Positions 24,493 through 36,605 are shown, counted from the stretch's first letter. The stretch: 64,000 bases of DNA from an uncultured Flavobacteriaceae bacterium (GCA_947500525.1 CANMSH010000004.1:124001-188000); one strand, 5' to 3'. Program-made: numbers and translations. Notes: generated by a model from the sequence alone, not told the origin.

Positions 24493-25529
24493 AATTTTTT
24501 AGAGTATGTTCGTAACCATGCTATATCTTTGAGGTACGGAAGTATTTTGGGATATTCAACCTTATTTTTGGTATGATTTGCCACTGCTATTTTGCTAATT
24601 ATGCCCCAGTGCTTTTTTAAAGATCTTAAAGCTCCGAAATAAGTAGCTCCCGTTGTTGGATCGTAAATATGAGTAGGTTCTGCAATAATACCGTTGATTT
24701 CTAAAATTTTAAAATCCTCTCCTTTTCTTACTTTTTCAAAAGTATCATACTTAATGTCTAATCTTCCATAAAACCAACCTTCTATCTGTTTGTTTAGAGC
24801 ATCAAGCATTGTTACTAAGGTTTCATCAATCAGGTGATTACCATTAATAAACTGCGTTCCTCTTGCATGATTTCCAATTACCGAAATGATCTCTTCATGA
24901 TCTTTTTCTAAAACAGAATTCATATGCTCCTTATGAATGGCTTTTAAATAGTCATAATACACACAGGCCCGACTATCATTTAGAATTAATTCAGATAGTT
25001 TAGAAGTCCCATCTCCAGTAATCGATAAAAATTTTTTTAAGGTTACAGAGGTAATGGCGCCATGAGCTTCTCCAGGAACTCGTGAATAGAGTATACCACA
25101 TTCATTTTTATAATCTATAAACTCTTGTATGATTATATCAACATCGTACTTTTCAAGATAATTTTTTAAACTTTCAAAATCATCAATTTTTTGAACCAGA
25201 AAGCCTCTAAAACCAACATCTGGTTTTGCAATTAAAGGAAATGAAATTCCTTCATTTTCAATTTTACGCTGAACAACATTTATAGGTTCCCCCGTTTTAA
25301 CGAAAACTGTTTTTGGCCGATGCTTTTCAGGAATTAGAAGAATTGTTTTGTATTTAGATTCTGTTCCATTACCAGAATATTTAATTCCTGGATTTGTTGC
25401 TAAATAAAATACCAAATGTCGTGCTCTTATAGCACGATATAAGTAATACGGTATAATGGGTACATAAAACATGTATGTAGGCCAATATTCCCATTTCGTA
25501 AGCTTTGTTAGAAAGGTCTTGGTTTTCAT
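24474..25529 (-). CDS. ATP-grasp ligase-like protein (D-Ala-D-Ala ligase-type fold)
   Basis: A 351-residue protein. Central motifs of the ATP-grasp fold are visible: FPLIAKPDVGFRG (nucleotide-binding lysine and glycine-rich loop), IIIQEFID (adenine-contacting strand) and FKILEINGIIAEPTH (metal-binding Glu and Asn). The N-terminal about 40 residues include aromatic, weakly hydrophobic segments that may touch the membrane. It overlaps the small membrane protein gene by 4 bases, in an operon headed by murQ. The linkage suggests a role around cell-wall sugars or peptides, but the substrate is unknown. It is not the normal Ddl, which has a different N-terminal layout. Confidence 0.78.
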   Translation of the reverse strand: MKTKTFLTKLTKWEYWPTYMFYVPIIPYYLYRAIRARHLVFYLATNPGIKYSGNGTESKYKTILLIPEKHRPKTVFVKTGEPINVVQRKIENEGISFPLIAKPDVGFRGFLVQKIDDFESLKNYLEKYDVDIIIQEFIDYKNECGILYSRVPGEAHGAITSVTLKKFLSITGDGTSKLSELILNDSRACVYYDYLKAIHKEHMNSVLEKDHEEIISVIGNHARGTQFINGNHLIDETLVTMLDALNKQIEGWFYGRLDIKYDTFEKVRKGEDFKILEINGIIAEPTHIYDPTTGATYFGALRSLKKHWGIISKIAVANHTKNKVEYPKILPYLKDIAWLRTYSKKLKRLNK

Positions 25530-25753
25530 CTATCTTTATCAAAAAAAGACTTAGTAATTAATTTTACCGCAAGAGCAGTGATGAACATAGCGACAAGAAC
25601 TAAAATAATTCCAATAATTAAAATTAGATATACCCCGTCTTTTTTTAGGGCAGAAAAACCAATAGATAATACAATTGGTGCACCAAAAAGAAAAGGTAAT
25701 GCCAGTGCTAGATAGGATAATCCTTTGGATATAGGGGTTTTTTCTGAACTCAT
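25526..25753 (-). CDS. small two-helix membrane protein
   Basis: A 75-residue protein with two hydrophobic segments (about 10-32 and 42-62) and a basic C-terminus; it resembles DUF6095-type flavobacterial proteins (from memory). It overlaps murQ by 4 bases upstream and the ATP-grasp gene by 4 bases downstream, so all three are translationally coupled. Function unknown. Confidence 0.72.
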   Translation of the reverse strand: MSSEKTPISKGLSYLALALPFLFGAPIVLSIGFSALKKDGVYLILIIGIILVLVAMFITALAVKLITKSFFDKDR

Positions 25754-26562
25754 TTGTTGTAGTTATTAATTACGTTTCTTACACTTCCATGTTCTAGTAG
25801 TAGAGTAGATGCTGCGTTTTCATCAATACGCAATGCCTCCATAATCATTTGAGTTCCACGGTTTACTAACTTTTCGTTAGACAATTGCATATCTACCATT
25901 TTATTTCCCTTTACTTTGCCTAATTTTATCATGGTAGCAGTGGAAATCATGTTCAAAATCATTTTTTGTGCGGTACCTGCTTTCATGCGTGAACTACCCG
26001 TTACAAATTCTGGTCCTACAACACATACAATCGGACAAACAGCAGTCAAGGCTAAAGGACTACCGTGGTTCATGGTAATCGCACCAGTAACAATATTACG
26101 TTTATTGGCCTCTTGAAGAGCAGTAACTACATATGGTGTAGTGCCAGAAGCCGCAATGCCCACTAGAACATCTTTGTCTGAAATTTTATGTGCCTCTAAA
26201 TCTTTCCACGATTGTGTAGTTGAATCTTCAGCGTTTTCAACGGCCTTTCTAATTGCTGTATCACCTCCTGCAATCAAGCCAATAACTACATCATGCGCAA
26301 CTCCGAACGTAGGAGGGCATTCAGAAGCATCGAGTATGCCCAATCTTCCACTAGTACCTGCGCCGATATAAAATAAACGTCCTCCTTCTTTTAATTTTGG
26401 AACTATTTGATTTACCAATTTTTCAATAGCAGGAATCGTTTTTTGAACCGCAATGGCCACAGTTTGATCCTCATGATTCATGTTGGTCAACAGTTCATGC
26501 ACCGACATTTTCTCAAGGTCATTAAAATTTGAAGACTGCTCAGTTGTTTTTATGAAGTTCAT
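25750..26562 (-). CDS. murQ: N-acetylmuramic acid 6-phosphate etherase
   Basis: A 270-residue SIS-domain enzyme with the MurQ signature LFYIGAGTSGRLGILDASECPPTFG split across residues about 60-84, and MNHGSPLALTA and EFVTGSSRMKAGTAQKMILN further on. It cleaves the lactyl ether of MurNAc-6-phosphate during peptidoglycan recycling. I chose ATG 26562, which gives MNFIKTTEQSS; an in-frame ATG five codons earlier adds only MYFWY. First gene of a coupled operon with the small membrane protein and the ATP-grasp ligase. Confidence 0.94.
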   Translation of the reverse strand: MNFIKTTEQSSNFNDLEKMSVHELLTNMNHEDQTVAIAVQKTIPAIEKLVNQIVPKLKEGGRLFYIGAGTSGRLGILDASECPPTFGVAHDVVIGLIAGGDTAIRKAVENAEDSTTQSWKDLEAHKISDKDVLVGIAASGTTPYVVTALQEANKRNIVTGAITMNHGSPLALTAVCPIVCVVGPEFVTGSSRMKAGTAQKMILNMISTATMIKLGKVKGNKMVDMQLSNEKLVNRGTQMIMEALRIDENAASTLLLEHGSVRNVINNYNK

Positions 26563-26614
26563 ATACCAAAAATACAAATTTTAGATTTGACAGAACTTAG
26601 ATACATATAAGTAA

Positions 26615-27424
26615 TTATTGAATTGTATAGGTAGTAATATCTGCCTCAGAAAGCCTAAAATATCCGAAAGGAAAATTGTCAGGATTTGTTTCATTGATGC
26701 AATTACCGCGTACTGTGGCGGGCTGTGTTTCGAAAGGGCCTCCACTATCATCTCCACTTTGTTGTAGTAGTATGAACATAAATTTATAAAAACGCTCAGA
26801 GATGCCATAATTTAAAATGGTTAATTCATCGCCAGCTTCTAGATCTTCATTCGAATAAAATGCAAAAATCTGGTTACCATTTGTGAACTCATCATCATAT
26901 ACCTCTGATGAAGTGTCGGTATCAGTTTTGAATTGATAGAAATAGAAGTTTTCTTCATTTCCAGGATCAGTATAAAATGCTTTAATTTCAATTTCTTCTC
27001 CAGAAAAACCACCATCATCTTTTTGTTCAATAGTATCTACGGAAGTCACTGATTTTAGTGTTTCGGTTGCAGAATATACTTCGTTATTGTAAGTAACGGA
27101 TAAGGTATATGATGCGTCTATTTCGGGTATGAAATTGTTATTGGTATAGGTGCCGGTATCATCAATTTCTAGAAAGCTAAAAACCTGGTTATCGGAATTA
27201 GTGATCGTAACAATTGCATCGTTTGCCGGTGGTACATTCTCATTAAAATAGGGCGCAGACAAGGTTAGTTTAATAACTTGTTCGTTTCCTAATGTACCTT
27301 TAAACCAATTAATTGAAGCATCAATTACTAGTCTCGGCGGTGCATTGGGTACATCTACATCAATAACATCTTCGCATGAGCTAAACATTAGACTTATTAT
27401 TAATATGTAATATAATTTTCTCAT
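26615..27424 (-). CDS. DUF4249-like surface lipoprotein
   Basis: A 269-residue protein with a lipoprotein signal (lipobox MFSSC, Cys17) and the Asp-rich start EDVIDVDVPNAPPRLVIDASINW typical of DUF4249 proteins. The middle has Ig-like beta strands, and the C-terminus has a pair of Cys-containing stretches. It follows the TonB-dependent receptor by 2 bases and is probably its partner at the cell surface. The nutrient is unknown. Confidence 0.83.
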   Translation of the reverse strand: MRKLYYILIISLMFSSCEDVIDVDVPNAPPRLVIDASINWFKGTLGNEQVIKLTLSAPYFNENVPPANDAIVTITNSDNQVFSFLEIDDTGTYTNNNFIPEIDASYTLSVTYNNEVYSATETLKSVTSVDTIEQKDDGGFSGEEIEIKAFYTDPGNEENFYFYQFKTDTDTSSEVYDDEFTNGNQIFAFYSNEDLEAGDELTILNYGISERFYKFMFILLQQSGDDSGGPFETQPATVRGNCINETNPDNFPFGYFRLSEADITTYTIQ

Positions 27425-27426
27425 TG

Positions 27427-29799
27427 TTAAAACTTAAAATTATAAGATACTGATGGTATGATTCCGAAAATAGATAAACGCGTAGCCTCATTTTGCCCAG
27501 TTTCATTATTACGATTGAATGAAATAGAAGCCGCATTTCTACGATTGTAAACATTATAAATACCAAACACCCATTCACTTTGCCAACCTTTATTCTTTGT
27601 AGGTTTTGGCGTGTAATTCATTGAAATATCTAATCTGTGATAGGCAGGAAGCCGATCGGCATTTCTATTGCTAAAACTAGGTACCGTGATGCCATTGTAG
27701 ATGTATTGACCGTTTGGATACGTAGCTGGTTGACCCGTTTGGAAAAGAAAATTAGAATTTAATTTCCATTTTTTAGAAAGCTCATAACTTCCTGTAAGAG
27801 AAATATCATGAGTTTTATCGTAAGGAGTATTGTACCATTCGCCATTATTGATGCCCAATTCCGAGGCCGTTCTTCCTGCGGTTAACTGTTCTGATTTTGA
27901 AAATGTATACGCTAGCCAGCCTTTAAACCTTCCTTCACTTTTACGCAATAGAATCTCTAAACCATAGGCTCGTGCTTTGCCATTTAGAATAACACGCTCT
28001 ATCGCATCATTGGCAATTAAATCGGCGCCATCTATATAATCAATTCTATTTTTTATGGTCTTATAAAAACTTTCAACTTCGAATGAAAAATTACCATCAA
28101 AATTTTTGAAGTATCCAACAGCAAATTGATCTAATAATTGAGGTTTTACATATTTGCCACTTGGAGTCCATATGTCTAATGGAGTAGGTGAACTTGTGTT
28201 TGAGAGTAAATGTAAATATTGACTTAACCTATTGTAACTCGCTTTTACTGAAGAAGTATTTGTTAATTCATAAGCCAATGAAGCTCTGGGTTCAAAGTTA
28301 CTAAATGAGGCAATAACATCACTTCTGCTAAATGTATCTGTGCCAATTGGTCGCGCTTGTTCATATATTTGAAAGTCATCATTAAAAACTACGGCTTGAT
28401 CATTTTCATAAATATTTAGCTCGTCTTGACCCAATCTGGCAAAAGTGCTAAACCTTAAACCGTATGAGACAGCTAATTTTTTCGATAATTTATGTTCGGC
28501 GTCAACATAAATAGCATTCTCAAAAGCATATTTATCAATTAGTTTTTTACGATTAATTCCAGAAGTAGGTGTGGATGGCTTAATTTCACCAGGATTGAAT
28601 TTATGATAAATACTATTCAAGCCATATTGTAATTTAAACCGATCGCTGATATAATGCTTTAAATCATATTTTACATTAAAATTTTGAATCCCTGAGTTCC
28701 AATCAAACTCAACAAAATTAAGTTTTAATCCGTAGTAATAATCTGAATAGATAAGAGATAAATTTGAAAATAGTTGATCAGAAAATAAATGATTCCATCT
28801 AAAATTAACTAAGGTATTACCGTAGGTATTGTCAAAACTATCTGAAATTCTAAACACATCTCGACCAAAATAACCTGAGAGATAAATGCTGTTTCGTTGG
28901 TTAAGTTTATAACTTAATTTAGTATTCAAATCATAAAAATAGGCCACATTATTATTATCAAATAGTGGTAAAAATAGGTGCGCATAAGAACTACGTCCAC
29001 CTAATAGAAAAGAGCCTTTTTCTTTTTTTAACGGTCCTTCTACTAACAAACGACTAGATACAATTCCGATACCACCGTTGGCATGAAACTCTTTATTGTT
29101 TCCTTCTTTTTGATAAATATCTAGAACAGAAGATACGCGTCCTCCATATCTCGCAGGAATACCTCCCTTGTAGAGTTTAATATCTTTGATAGCATCTGGG
29201 TTAAAAACCGAAAAGAAACCAAATAAATGAGAAGAATTATAAATGGTAGCCTCGTCTAATAGAATTAAATTTTGATCAGCAGCGCCACCACGAACATTGA
29301 ACCCAGAAGAACCCTCACCTGCATTTGTAACTCCGGGCAACAAAGTGATTGATTTAATAATATCAGATTCTCCCAAAACTACAGGAATTTGTTTTATAGT
29401 AGAAGAGGTGAGTGCATTTACACTCATTTGTGGAGCTCTTATATTTAATTTTTCTACATTTTTTTTAATGACAACTTCATTAAGTACTTCTGAAGCTTCA
29501 ATAAGATTATAGTCTTTGGAGATATCTTGGTCTAAAATAACAGTTTCACTAACATCTTGAAATCCAATATAGCTAACCACAACTTTATAAGTTCCTTTCG
29601 GGAGCGTAATAGAATAGAAACCATATTCATTAGTGGTGGTGCCAGTTAGTAACTCAGGAAATACAATACTTACTCCAATAAGTGTTTCATTACTCTTTTG
29701 TTCAGTGATCGTGCCACTTAGTGTAAATTTTTCTTGAGCAAAAAGAAATTGAGTCAATAAGAGAATAATAAAAAAAAGAACTTTTTTAGTGATATTCAT
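27427..29799 (-). CDS. TonB-dependent receptor with carboxypeptidase-like N-terminal domain
   Basis: A 790-residue outer-membrane protein. After a signal peptide (ending LFAQ) comes a carboxypeptidase-regulatory-like domain (about 23-105: FTLSGTITEQ, TTNEYGFYSITLPKGTYKV), then a plug domain (about 120-225, with GFNVRGGAADQNLILLDEA) and a barrel ending in the aromatic FNFKF. It is shorter than SusC-type receptors, and its partner is a DUF4249 lipoprotein, not SusD, so it is unlikely to be a classical polysaccharide receptor; it may import a metal complex or other small ligand. Upstream of it is about 290 bases of AT-rich noncoding DNA. Confidence 0.9.
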   Translation of the reverse strand: MNITKKVLFFIILLLTQFLFAQEKFTLSGTITEQKSNETLIGVSIVFPELLTGTTTNEYGFYSITLPKGTYKVVVSYIGFQDVSETVILDQDISKDYNLIEASEVLNEVVIKKNVEKLNIRAPQMSVNALTSSTIKQIPVVLGESDIIKSITLLPGVTNAGEGSSGFNVRGGAADQNLILLDEATIYNSSHLFGFFSVFNPDAIKDIKLYKGGIPARYGGRVSSVLDIYQKEGNNKEFHANGGIGIVSSRLLVEGPLKKEKGSFLLGGRSSYAHLFLPLFDNNNVAYFYDLNTKLSYKLNQRNSIYLSGYFGRDVFRISDSFDNTYGNTLVNFRWNHLFSDQLFSNLSLIYSDYYYGLKLNFVEFDWNSGIQNFNVKYDLKHYISDRFKLQYGLNSIYHKFNPGEIKPSTPTSGINRKKLIDKYAFENAIYVDAEHKLSKKLAVSYGLRFSTFARLGQDELNIYENDQAVVFNDDFQIYEQARPIGTDTFSRSDVIASFSNFEPRASLAYELTNTSSVKASYNRLSQYLHLLSNTSSPTPLDIWTPSGKYVKPQLLDQFAVGYFKNFDGNFSFEVESFYKTIKNRIDYIDGADLIANDAIERVILNGKARAYGLEILLRKSEGRFKGWLAYTFSKSEQLTAGRTASELGINNGEWYNTPYDKTHDISLTGSYELSKKWKLNSNFLFQTGQPATYPNGQYIYNGITVPSFSNRNADRLPAYHRLDISMNYTPKPTKNKGWQSEWVFGIYNVYNRRNAASISFNRNNETGQNEATRLSIFGIIPSVSYNFKF

Positions 29800-30026
29800 A
29801 TATGGCTATTTATGCGCAACAAACTTAAAAATTGAGCTATTGTCAAAGCTATAAAAAAGGGTGAAAACAAGTGTTTCTGAACTGTTAAAAATTATTTTTT
29901 TTAAAAAATTTAAAATTTAATGTGACTTTTCAAATAATTGGGTGTCATAATAGTGAGAGAAGATTAAAAAAGAGTAAAGAAAAAGGGAAAGTAGTTTTAT
30001 AAGATTAGATGTTGAGTTAGTTAGTT

Positions 30027-30064
30027 AAAAAAGCAGGTAACGAATTGTTAACCTGCTTTTTTTT
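30027..30064. terminator. terminator of icd
   Basis: A hairpin of about 15 bp (AAAAAAGCAGGT with ACCTGCTTTTTT plus inner GTTAAC pairing, one bulged T) with flanking A- and T-runs lies 23 bases beyond the icd stop on its minus-strand path. Confidence 0.83.
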
Positions 30065-30086
30065 ATGTTAAAAAATTAAAACTAGT

Positions 30087-32336
<2,250 letters not shown>

Positions 32337-32409
32337 TTAGTGATGCAAATATAGTATTTATCTGTTCATTATTTACGTCTGCAAAAATCCGGGTATTTTT
32401 TTCATGAAA

Positions 32410-32438
32410 AAGCACCTTATCGGGAAAATAAGGTGCTT
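32410..32438 (-). terminator. terminator-like hairpin upstream of icd
   Basis: Arms of 11 bp (AAGCACCTTAT and ATAAGGTGCTT) with a 7-base loop; on the minus strand the stem is followed by five U. It faces icd and sits about 98 bases before its start, so it either ends a minus-strand transcript from the noncoding region or acts as an attenuator of icd. Confidence 0.7.
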
Positions 32439-33201
32439 AAGAAACGTTTTTAACAATAAATTTTATCTTTAATTGTGCGCTAAACACTAGAATATGAAAT
32501 TTTATTAAAAACGCTATTTAAAAACGATTTCTCGTTAGTTGTAAAATCTAAATAAGCTCATAGTGTGCTATTTCATAGCAAATAAAAAAAAAGGGATAAT
32601 TTTAATTCAAACCTAGATTTTACATTTCAAATATACAGTTTGATTCCTTTTTTGAGTTGAAAATCAATAGTTTAATTATTAACGGCTTATAAACATCACT
32701 TATTAACACTTGTTAATAAGTGCTTGTAGGTTTATATGAAAAACTAAAGCCGTACTAGTAAAACTAATACGGCTTTTAGCTGAAACATTTAACTCAAGCT
32801 GTTATTACGAATAATAACCATCGCTATTTATAGAAACAGCATACTCAGTTAACGTATTTCTTAAAATATTCTCTGCGAAAAATTCTAGCTTACACTATCA
32901 ATCTTTAACTTCCGAATATTTCAATGTTTTGTCATATCTCAATATCTCTAATTATTCATGCTAAATACTTAGTTCTATTTTTACAAGATATTCAAAAACA
33001 AAAAGAACGTTCTTCTTTTATAGTTCTTAATTCTTAACATTCTAATCAGTATATCCTAATTTGCATTACTCTATACTTTATAAAATTGTAATTTTTAAAA
33101 ACTACATTGTAAATATATAATGAGAATTCAAAAAAGCAATAAAATTAAGTTCTTAGTTATTAAGAACTTATGAGGTTAGTTTTTCAACATTTGTTAATAA
33201 T
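32439..33201. other. hairpin-rich noncoding region, possible structured RNA
   Basis: I see no convincing gene in these roughly 760 bases. They hold several perfect inverted repeats: an 11-bp pair TGTAAAATCTA (32540-32550) and its complement (32614-32624) enclosing a small TGCTAT/ATAGCA hairpin; an 11-bp pair CACTTATTAAC (32697-32707) with 32712-32722; a terminator-like hairpin (32746-32776) with T-runs on both strands; a 7-bp hairpin with a CGAA loop near 32802-32819; and a 9-bp pair (33147-33169). They may belong to one or more small RNAs, on an undetermined strand. I found no tmRNA, RNase P, SRP or tRNA signature. Confidence 0.35.
32746..32777. terminator. terminator-like hairpin in noncoding region
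   Basis: AAAGCCGTA (32746-32754) pairs with TACGGCTTT (32768-32776); inside, TAGT pairs with ACTA over a triloop. T-runs follow on both strands (TTTT on plus; TTTAGTTTTT on minus), so direction is undecided. No gene ends nearby, which suggests an unrecognised transcript. Confidence 0.5.
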
Positions 33202-33233
33202 AAAAGCCGATTTGAAATTTCAAATCGGCTTTT
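33202..33233. terminator. terminator of rplS
   Basis: A perfect 15-bp stem (AAAAGCCGATTTGAA with TTCAAATCGGCTTTT) lies 24 bases past the rplS stop on the minus strand. It is symmetric and could also stop plus-strand transcripts. Confidence 0.87.
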
Positions 33234-33257
33234 ATTATATTTTTATTTAGAAAGAAA

Positions 33258-33608
33258 TTATCTTCGTGCTTCTTTTATCCTAGCTTTTTTACCAGTAAGT
33301 GTTCTGAAGTAATAAATTCTTGCTCTTCTAACTTTACCTCTTTTTTCAACTTCTATTTTTTGAATAGCAGGTAAATTAACAGGAAAAATACGTTCAACAC
33401 CTACAGTTCCAGACATTTTCTTAATAGTAAAAGTTTCTGAAGACCCAGATCCTCTACGTTGTATCACTACACCTTTAAAAAACTGAATACGGGTTTTATT
33501 TCCTTCTTTAATTTCGTAATATACAGTAATTGTATCTCCTGCTGAAAATTCAGGAAGATCATTTTTGGTAACAAATTCGTCTTGTACAAATTTTACTAAA
33601 GATTCCAT
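33258..33608 (-). CDS. rplS: 50S ribosomal protein L19
   Basis: A 116-residue basic protein. [19 protein letters not shown], the loop [18 protein letters not shown] and [11 protein letters not shown] are diagnostic of L19, which sits at the 30S-50S subunit interface. It lies 117 bases downstream of trmD on the same strand, the common rplS/trmD linkage, though without rpsP and rimM here. The strong terminator at 33202-33233 ends the unit. Confidence 0.97.
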   Translation of the reverse strand: MESLVKFVQDEFVTKNDLPEFSAGDTITVYYEIKEGNKTRIQFFKGVVIQRRGSGSSETFTIKKMSGTVGVERIFPVNLPAIQKIEVEKRGKVRRARIYYFRTLTGKKARIKEARR

Positions 33609-33725
33609 TGTTTTATTTTTTAATTATTTAACAAACTAACATTCACGATTCTCGTCAGAGGTTAATTTTGAGTTTGCAAAAATAAAACTTTTTTTACTAT
33701 AACACGCCTAAAATGAAAATATTTT

Positions 33726-34406
33726 CTATTCTTTTTCTAATATATCCGGTCGTATGCGTTGCGTTCTTTCAAATGCTTGTTCTGATCGCCAAACTTCGAT
33801 TTTAGAAAAATTACCAGATAACAAAACGTCTGGCACTTTCGAGTCATGATAATTTGCAGGTCGCGTATATACAGGAGGTGCTAGTAGGTTGTCTTGAAAA
33901 GAATCTGTTAAAGCTGAAGTTTCATCACCAATTACACCAGGAATTAAGCGTATGATACTATCACATAGAACAGCAGCTCCGAGTTCACCACCACTTAATA
34001 CATAATCGCCTATCGAAATTTCTTTGGTAATCAATAGTTCGCGTACACGTTGATCTACACCCTTATAATGTCCGCAAAGAATAATCATATTCTTTACTAG
34101 CGATAAATTATTTGCAATTTTTTGATTTAGTACGGGGGCATCAGGCGTCATATAAATGATTTCATCATAAGGACGTTCTGAAGTTAATTTGCGAATACAC
34201 TTATCAATAGGTTCAATCATTAAAACCATACCAGCGCCACCACCAAATTGTGTGTCATCTATCTTACCGTATTTATTAATGGCATAATCTCTTAAATTAT
34301 GAAAATGAACTTCAACCAGGCCTTTGTTAATACCTCTTTTAATTATTGAATGTTCAAAAGGACTCTTGATAAGTTCGGGAGAAACAGTAATAATATCTAT
34401 TCGCAT
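33726..34406 (-). CDS. trmD: tRNA (guanine37-N1)-methyltransferase
   Basis: A 226-residue SPOUT-class enzyme with the trefoil-knot motifs [15 protein letters not shown] and [17 protein letters not shown] and an early [17 protein letters not shown] loop. It methylates G37 next to the anticodon of several tRNAs to prevent frameshifting. It precedes rplS on the same strand, as in many bacteria. Confidence 0.97.
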   Translation of the reverse strand: MRIDIITVSPELIKSPFEHSIIKRGINKGLVEVHFHNLRDYAINKYGKIDDTQFGGGAGMVLMIEPIDKCIRKLTSERPYDEIIYMTPDAPVLNQKIANNLSLVKNMIILCGHYKGVDQRVRELLITKEISIGDYVLSGGELGAAVLCDSIIRLIPGVIGDETSALTDSFQDNLLAPPVYTRPANYHDSKVPDVLLSGNFSKIEVWRSEQAFERTQRIRPDILEKE

Positions 34407-34510
34407 ATTGCAAAAATACTACTTTTTATAGAGTGTTAAGGTGTTAGAATTTGGTATTTCTGGAAATCGTATAAGTACTGTTCATGAAGTGATAATACGA
34501 ACCGATGAAA

Positions 34511-35371
34511 TTAGTATTGATGAAATCCTTGAGATACAAACCGTAAGACTTTTGGTAAAGATGCACGCCAATACGTCCAGTTATGCGCACCATCTCTAAC
34601 TCTATATTCATGTGGAATTTTCTTCTTTGTCAAAGCTATGTGAGCTAAGCTATTTCCTTCATATAAAAAGTCATCATCGCCACAATCAATAAACCATCGT
34701 ACCGATTTTAATTTTTCAACACTTTCACTTTTTATCAATTCGATGGCATTATGTCTTTTGAAATATGCTTCTATTTGTTTTTTGCTATACTTTTCACTTT
34801 TAGGAATTCGCAATTTCAACTGCTCTAAACTTAAAGGACCAACGTACGCACTTAACGGACAGGCAGAAGAGAATAAGTCAGGGCGATGCAATGCGTACAT
34901 AAACGAACCGCCACCACCCATGGATAGACCCGCGACTGCACGATAACGTTTTTCTCGTTTAACCCGGTATTTTTTTTCAACATAAGGCATTAATTCGTTG
35001 AAAAAGAAATCTTCATAATTCCAATCGCCTTTTATGGTGTTAAAATAACCTAATTTACCCGTTTTAGCATCAGGCATGATAATGATCATGGGGGTCGCTT
35101 TGCCATTTTTAATTGCTTTATCTGTAATATGTTTTACCTCTCCGAATTGTACCCAACCTGTTTGGTCATCTCCTGCTCCGTGTAGTAAATAAAGTACAGG
35201 ATAACTACGCTTTGAAGTGTCATATCCTGGAGGTAAATAAACAGCAAAATTGCGTTCACTCTTCAAAATTTTACTACTCATTGAGAGTTTATCGAAAACC
35301 TTGCCTTCTTGAGCATGAGTTGATAAGAAAACTATCAAGAAGGTGCTTAAAACAAATATTGATTTTTTCAT
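34511..35371 (-). CDS. secreted esterase (esterase D/feruloyl esterase-like fold)
   Basis: A 286-residue protein with a signal peptide (ending STHAQ) and an alpha/beta-hydrolase fold. The nucleophile elbow is AGLSMGGGGSFMYAL, with VLYLLHGAGDD as oxyanion-side loop, the acid in DCGDDDFLYEGN and the base His in RDGAHNWTYW. This pattern fits the esterase D family (enterochelin/feruloyl/acetyl-xylan-type esterases). It is probably periplasmic or secreted and hydrolyses an ester on a carbohydrate or small molecule. A single gene on the minus strand. Confidence 0.84.
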   Translation of the reverse strand: MKKSIFVLSTFLIVFLSTHAQEGKVFDKLSMSSKILKSERNFAVYLPPGYDTSKRSYPVLYLLHGAGDDQTGWVQFGEVKHITDKAIKNGKATPMIIIMPDAKTGKLGYFNTIKGDWNYEDFFFNELMPYVEKKYRVKREKRYRAVAGLSMGGGGSFMYALHRPDLFSSACPLSAYVGPLSLEQLKLRIPKSEKYSKKQIEAYFKRHNAIELIKSESVEKLKSVRWFIDCGDDDFLYEGNSLAHIALTKKKIPHEYRVRDGAHNWTYWRASLPKVLRFVSQGFHQY

Positions 35372-35411
35372 AATTTATAAAGATGAGCTATGAGTTCAAG
35401 TAAAGTTAAAT

Positions 35412-35440
35412 AAAAAAGCTTGCACAAAAAGTACAAGCTT
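35412..35440 (-). terminator. terminator of cold-shock gene
   Basis: AAGCTTG arms (35417-35423 and 35434-35440) with further partial pairing in the loop; on the minus strand the stem is followed by a U-run. It lies 25 bases beyond the cold-shock gene stop. Confidence 0.72.
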
Positions 35441-35464
35441 GTTAAAAGTTAAAGAATGAATATG

Positions 35465-35656
35465 CTATAATACTTTGACGTTCACTGCATTTAATCCTTT
35501 TCTACCTTCTGCCAATTCAAATTCTACTGCATCCCCTTCTCTTATTTCATCTATTACGCCTGTAACGTGTACGAAATACTCTTGTTTTGATTCATCATCA
35601 ATAATAAATCCGAATCCTTTTGAATCGTTGAAAAATTTTACTGTGCCTTTACTCAT
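35465..35656 (-). CDS. cold-shock domain protein (CspA-like)
   Basis: A 63-residue single cold-shock domain with RNP1-like KGFGFI and RNP2-like YFVHV (Phe and His residues stack on nucleic acid). It binds single-stranded RNA or DNA and prevents secondary structure at low temperature. I chose ATG 35656, giving MSKGTVKFFN, the canonical family start; the frame extends nine codons further upstream to 35683 but that part is not typical. Confidence 0.93.
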   Translation of the reverse strand: MSKGTVKFFNDSKGFGFIIDDESKQEYFVHVTGVIDEIREGDAVEFELAEGRKGLNAVNVKVL

Positions 35657-35735
35657 TGTTGTAATGTATTGTTTATCATCCAAATATAATAAATAAAATC
35701 ATTACAAATACGTGCTGTTATATTTTATTTCTTAA

Positions 35736-36605
35736 TTAAAATGAAGCTTTTATCATTCTAAAATTATCGAATAAATCTTTTTTGAGCTCAATTTCAGTAA
35801 ATTGTTTCTTAAGTAGATCAGCGGTTTCAGAATGCAAGTATTGATTGATTTCGAAGAAAAGGCACCCGTCTTTTGATAAGTCTAATGCTGCTAATTCGGC
35901 AATTTTTTCATAAAATATCAGCGGTTTTGTGTTGGTCACGAAGAGCGCTTGATGAGGCTCATATTTTAACACATTAACTTGCATTTCTTTCTTTTCAATA
36001 TCACGTACATAAGGTGGATTACTGACAATGATATCAAATGATGAATTCGTTGGGGTAAGCGTTGAGAGCCTCAAAACTTTTAATATATCAGCCTCTATAA
36101 AATGAACGGTAGTTTTATTTAATCGAGCATTCTTTTTTGCTAAATCTATAGCGTTTTTCGACTTGTCTATGGCGTAGATTTGTGCATTGGGTAAATTCTT
36201 GGCCAAGGATATTGCAATACAACCACTTCCTGTACCAATATCTAAAATTCTTATTTCCTTGTTTTTATAATAAGTGTTAGCTACTTGAAGTACCCAATCT
36301 ACCAATTCTTCTGTTTCTGGCCGCGGAATTAGCGTATGTTGATTTACTTGAAATGATAAGCCATAGAATTCGGTTTTTCCCAAGATGTATTGAATGGGCT
36401 CTTCTTTCTGTAGTTTTTCGATAGCATTGAGTAAAAAACTTAATTCTTTTAAAGGTACTTTGGTGTTTGGGTGCAAAGCTGCATCCACCGAAGAATAATT
36501 GAGTTGATCTTCGATAAGTAATTTAAAGAAAGAATTGATCTCATTTTTAGGATATAAACTTTTTAAATCTGAATGAAGTTTATGTTTAAATTCAAGCAAT
36601 GTCAT
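35736..36605 (-). CDS. prmC: release factor glutamine methyltransferase
   Basis: A 289-residue class I methyltransferase. The SAM motif is RILDIGTGSGCIAISLA and the catalytic NPPY lies in DIIVSNPPYVRD, with EPHQALF after it; the N-terminal 80-residue helical domain (YILGKTEFYGLSF) is diagnostic of PrmC/HemK. It methylates the glutamine of the GGQ motif in peptide chain release factors. Its ATG overlaps the GNAT gene by 4 bases, so the two are cotranslated. Confidence 0.95.
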   Translation of the reverse strand: MTLLEFKHKLHSDLKSLYPKNEINSFFKLLIEDQLNYSSVDAALHPNTKVPLKELSFLLNAIEKLQKEEPIQYILGKTEFYGLSFQVNQHTLIPRPETEELVDWVLQVANTYYKNKEIRILDIGTGSGCIAISLAKNLPNAQIYAIDKSKNAIDLAKKNARLNKTTVHFIEADILKVLRLSTLTPTNSSFDIIVSNPPYVRDIEKKEMQVNVLKYEPHQALFVTNTKPLIFYEKIAELAALDLSKDGCLFFEINQYLHSETADLLKKQFTEIELKKDLFDNFRMIKASF

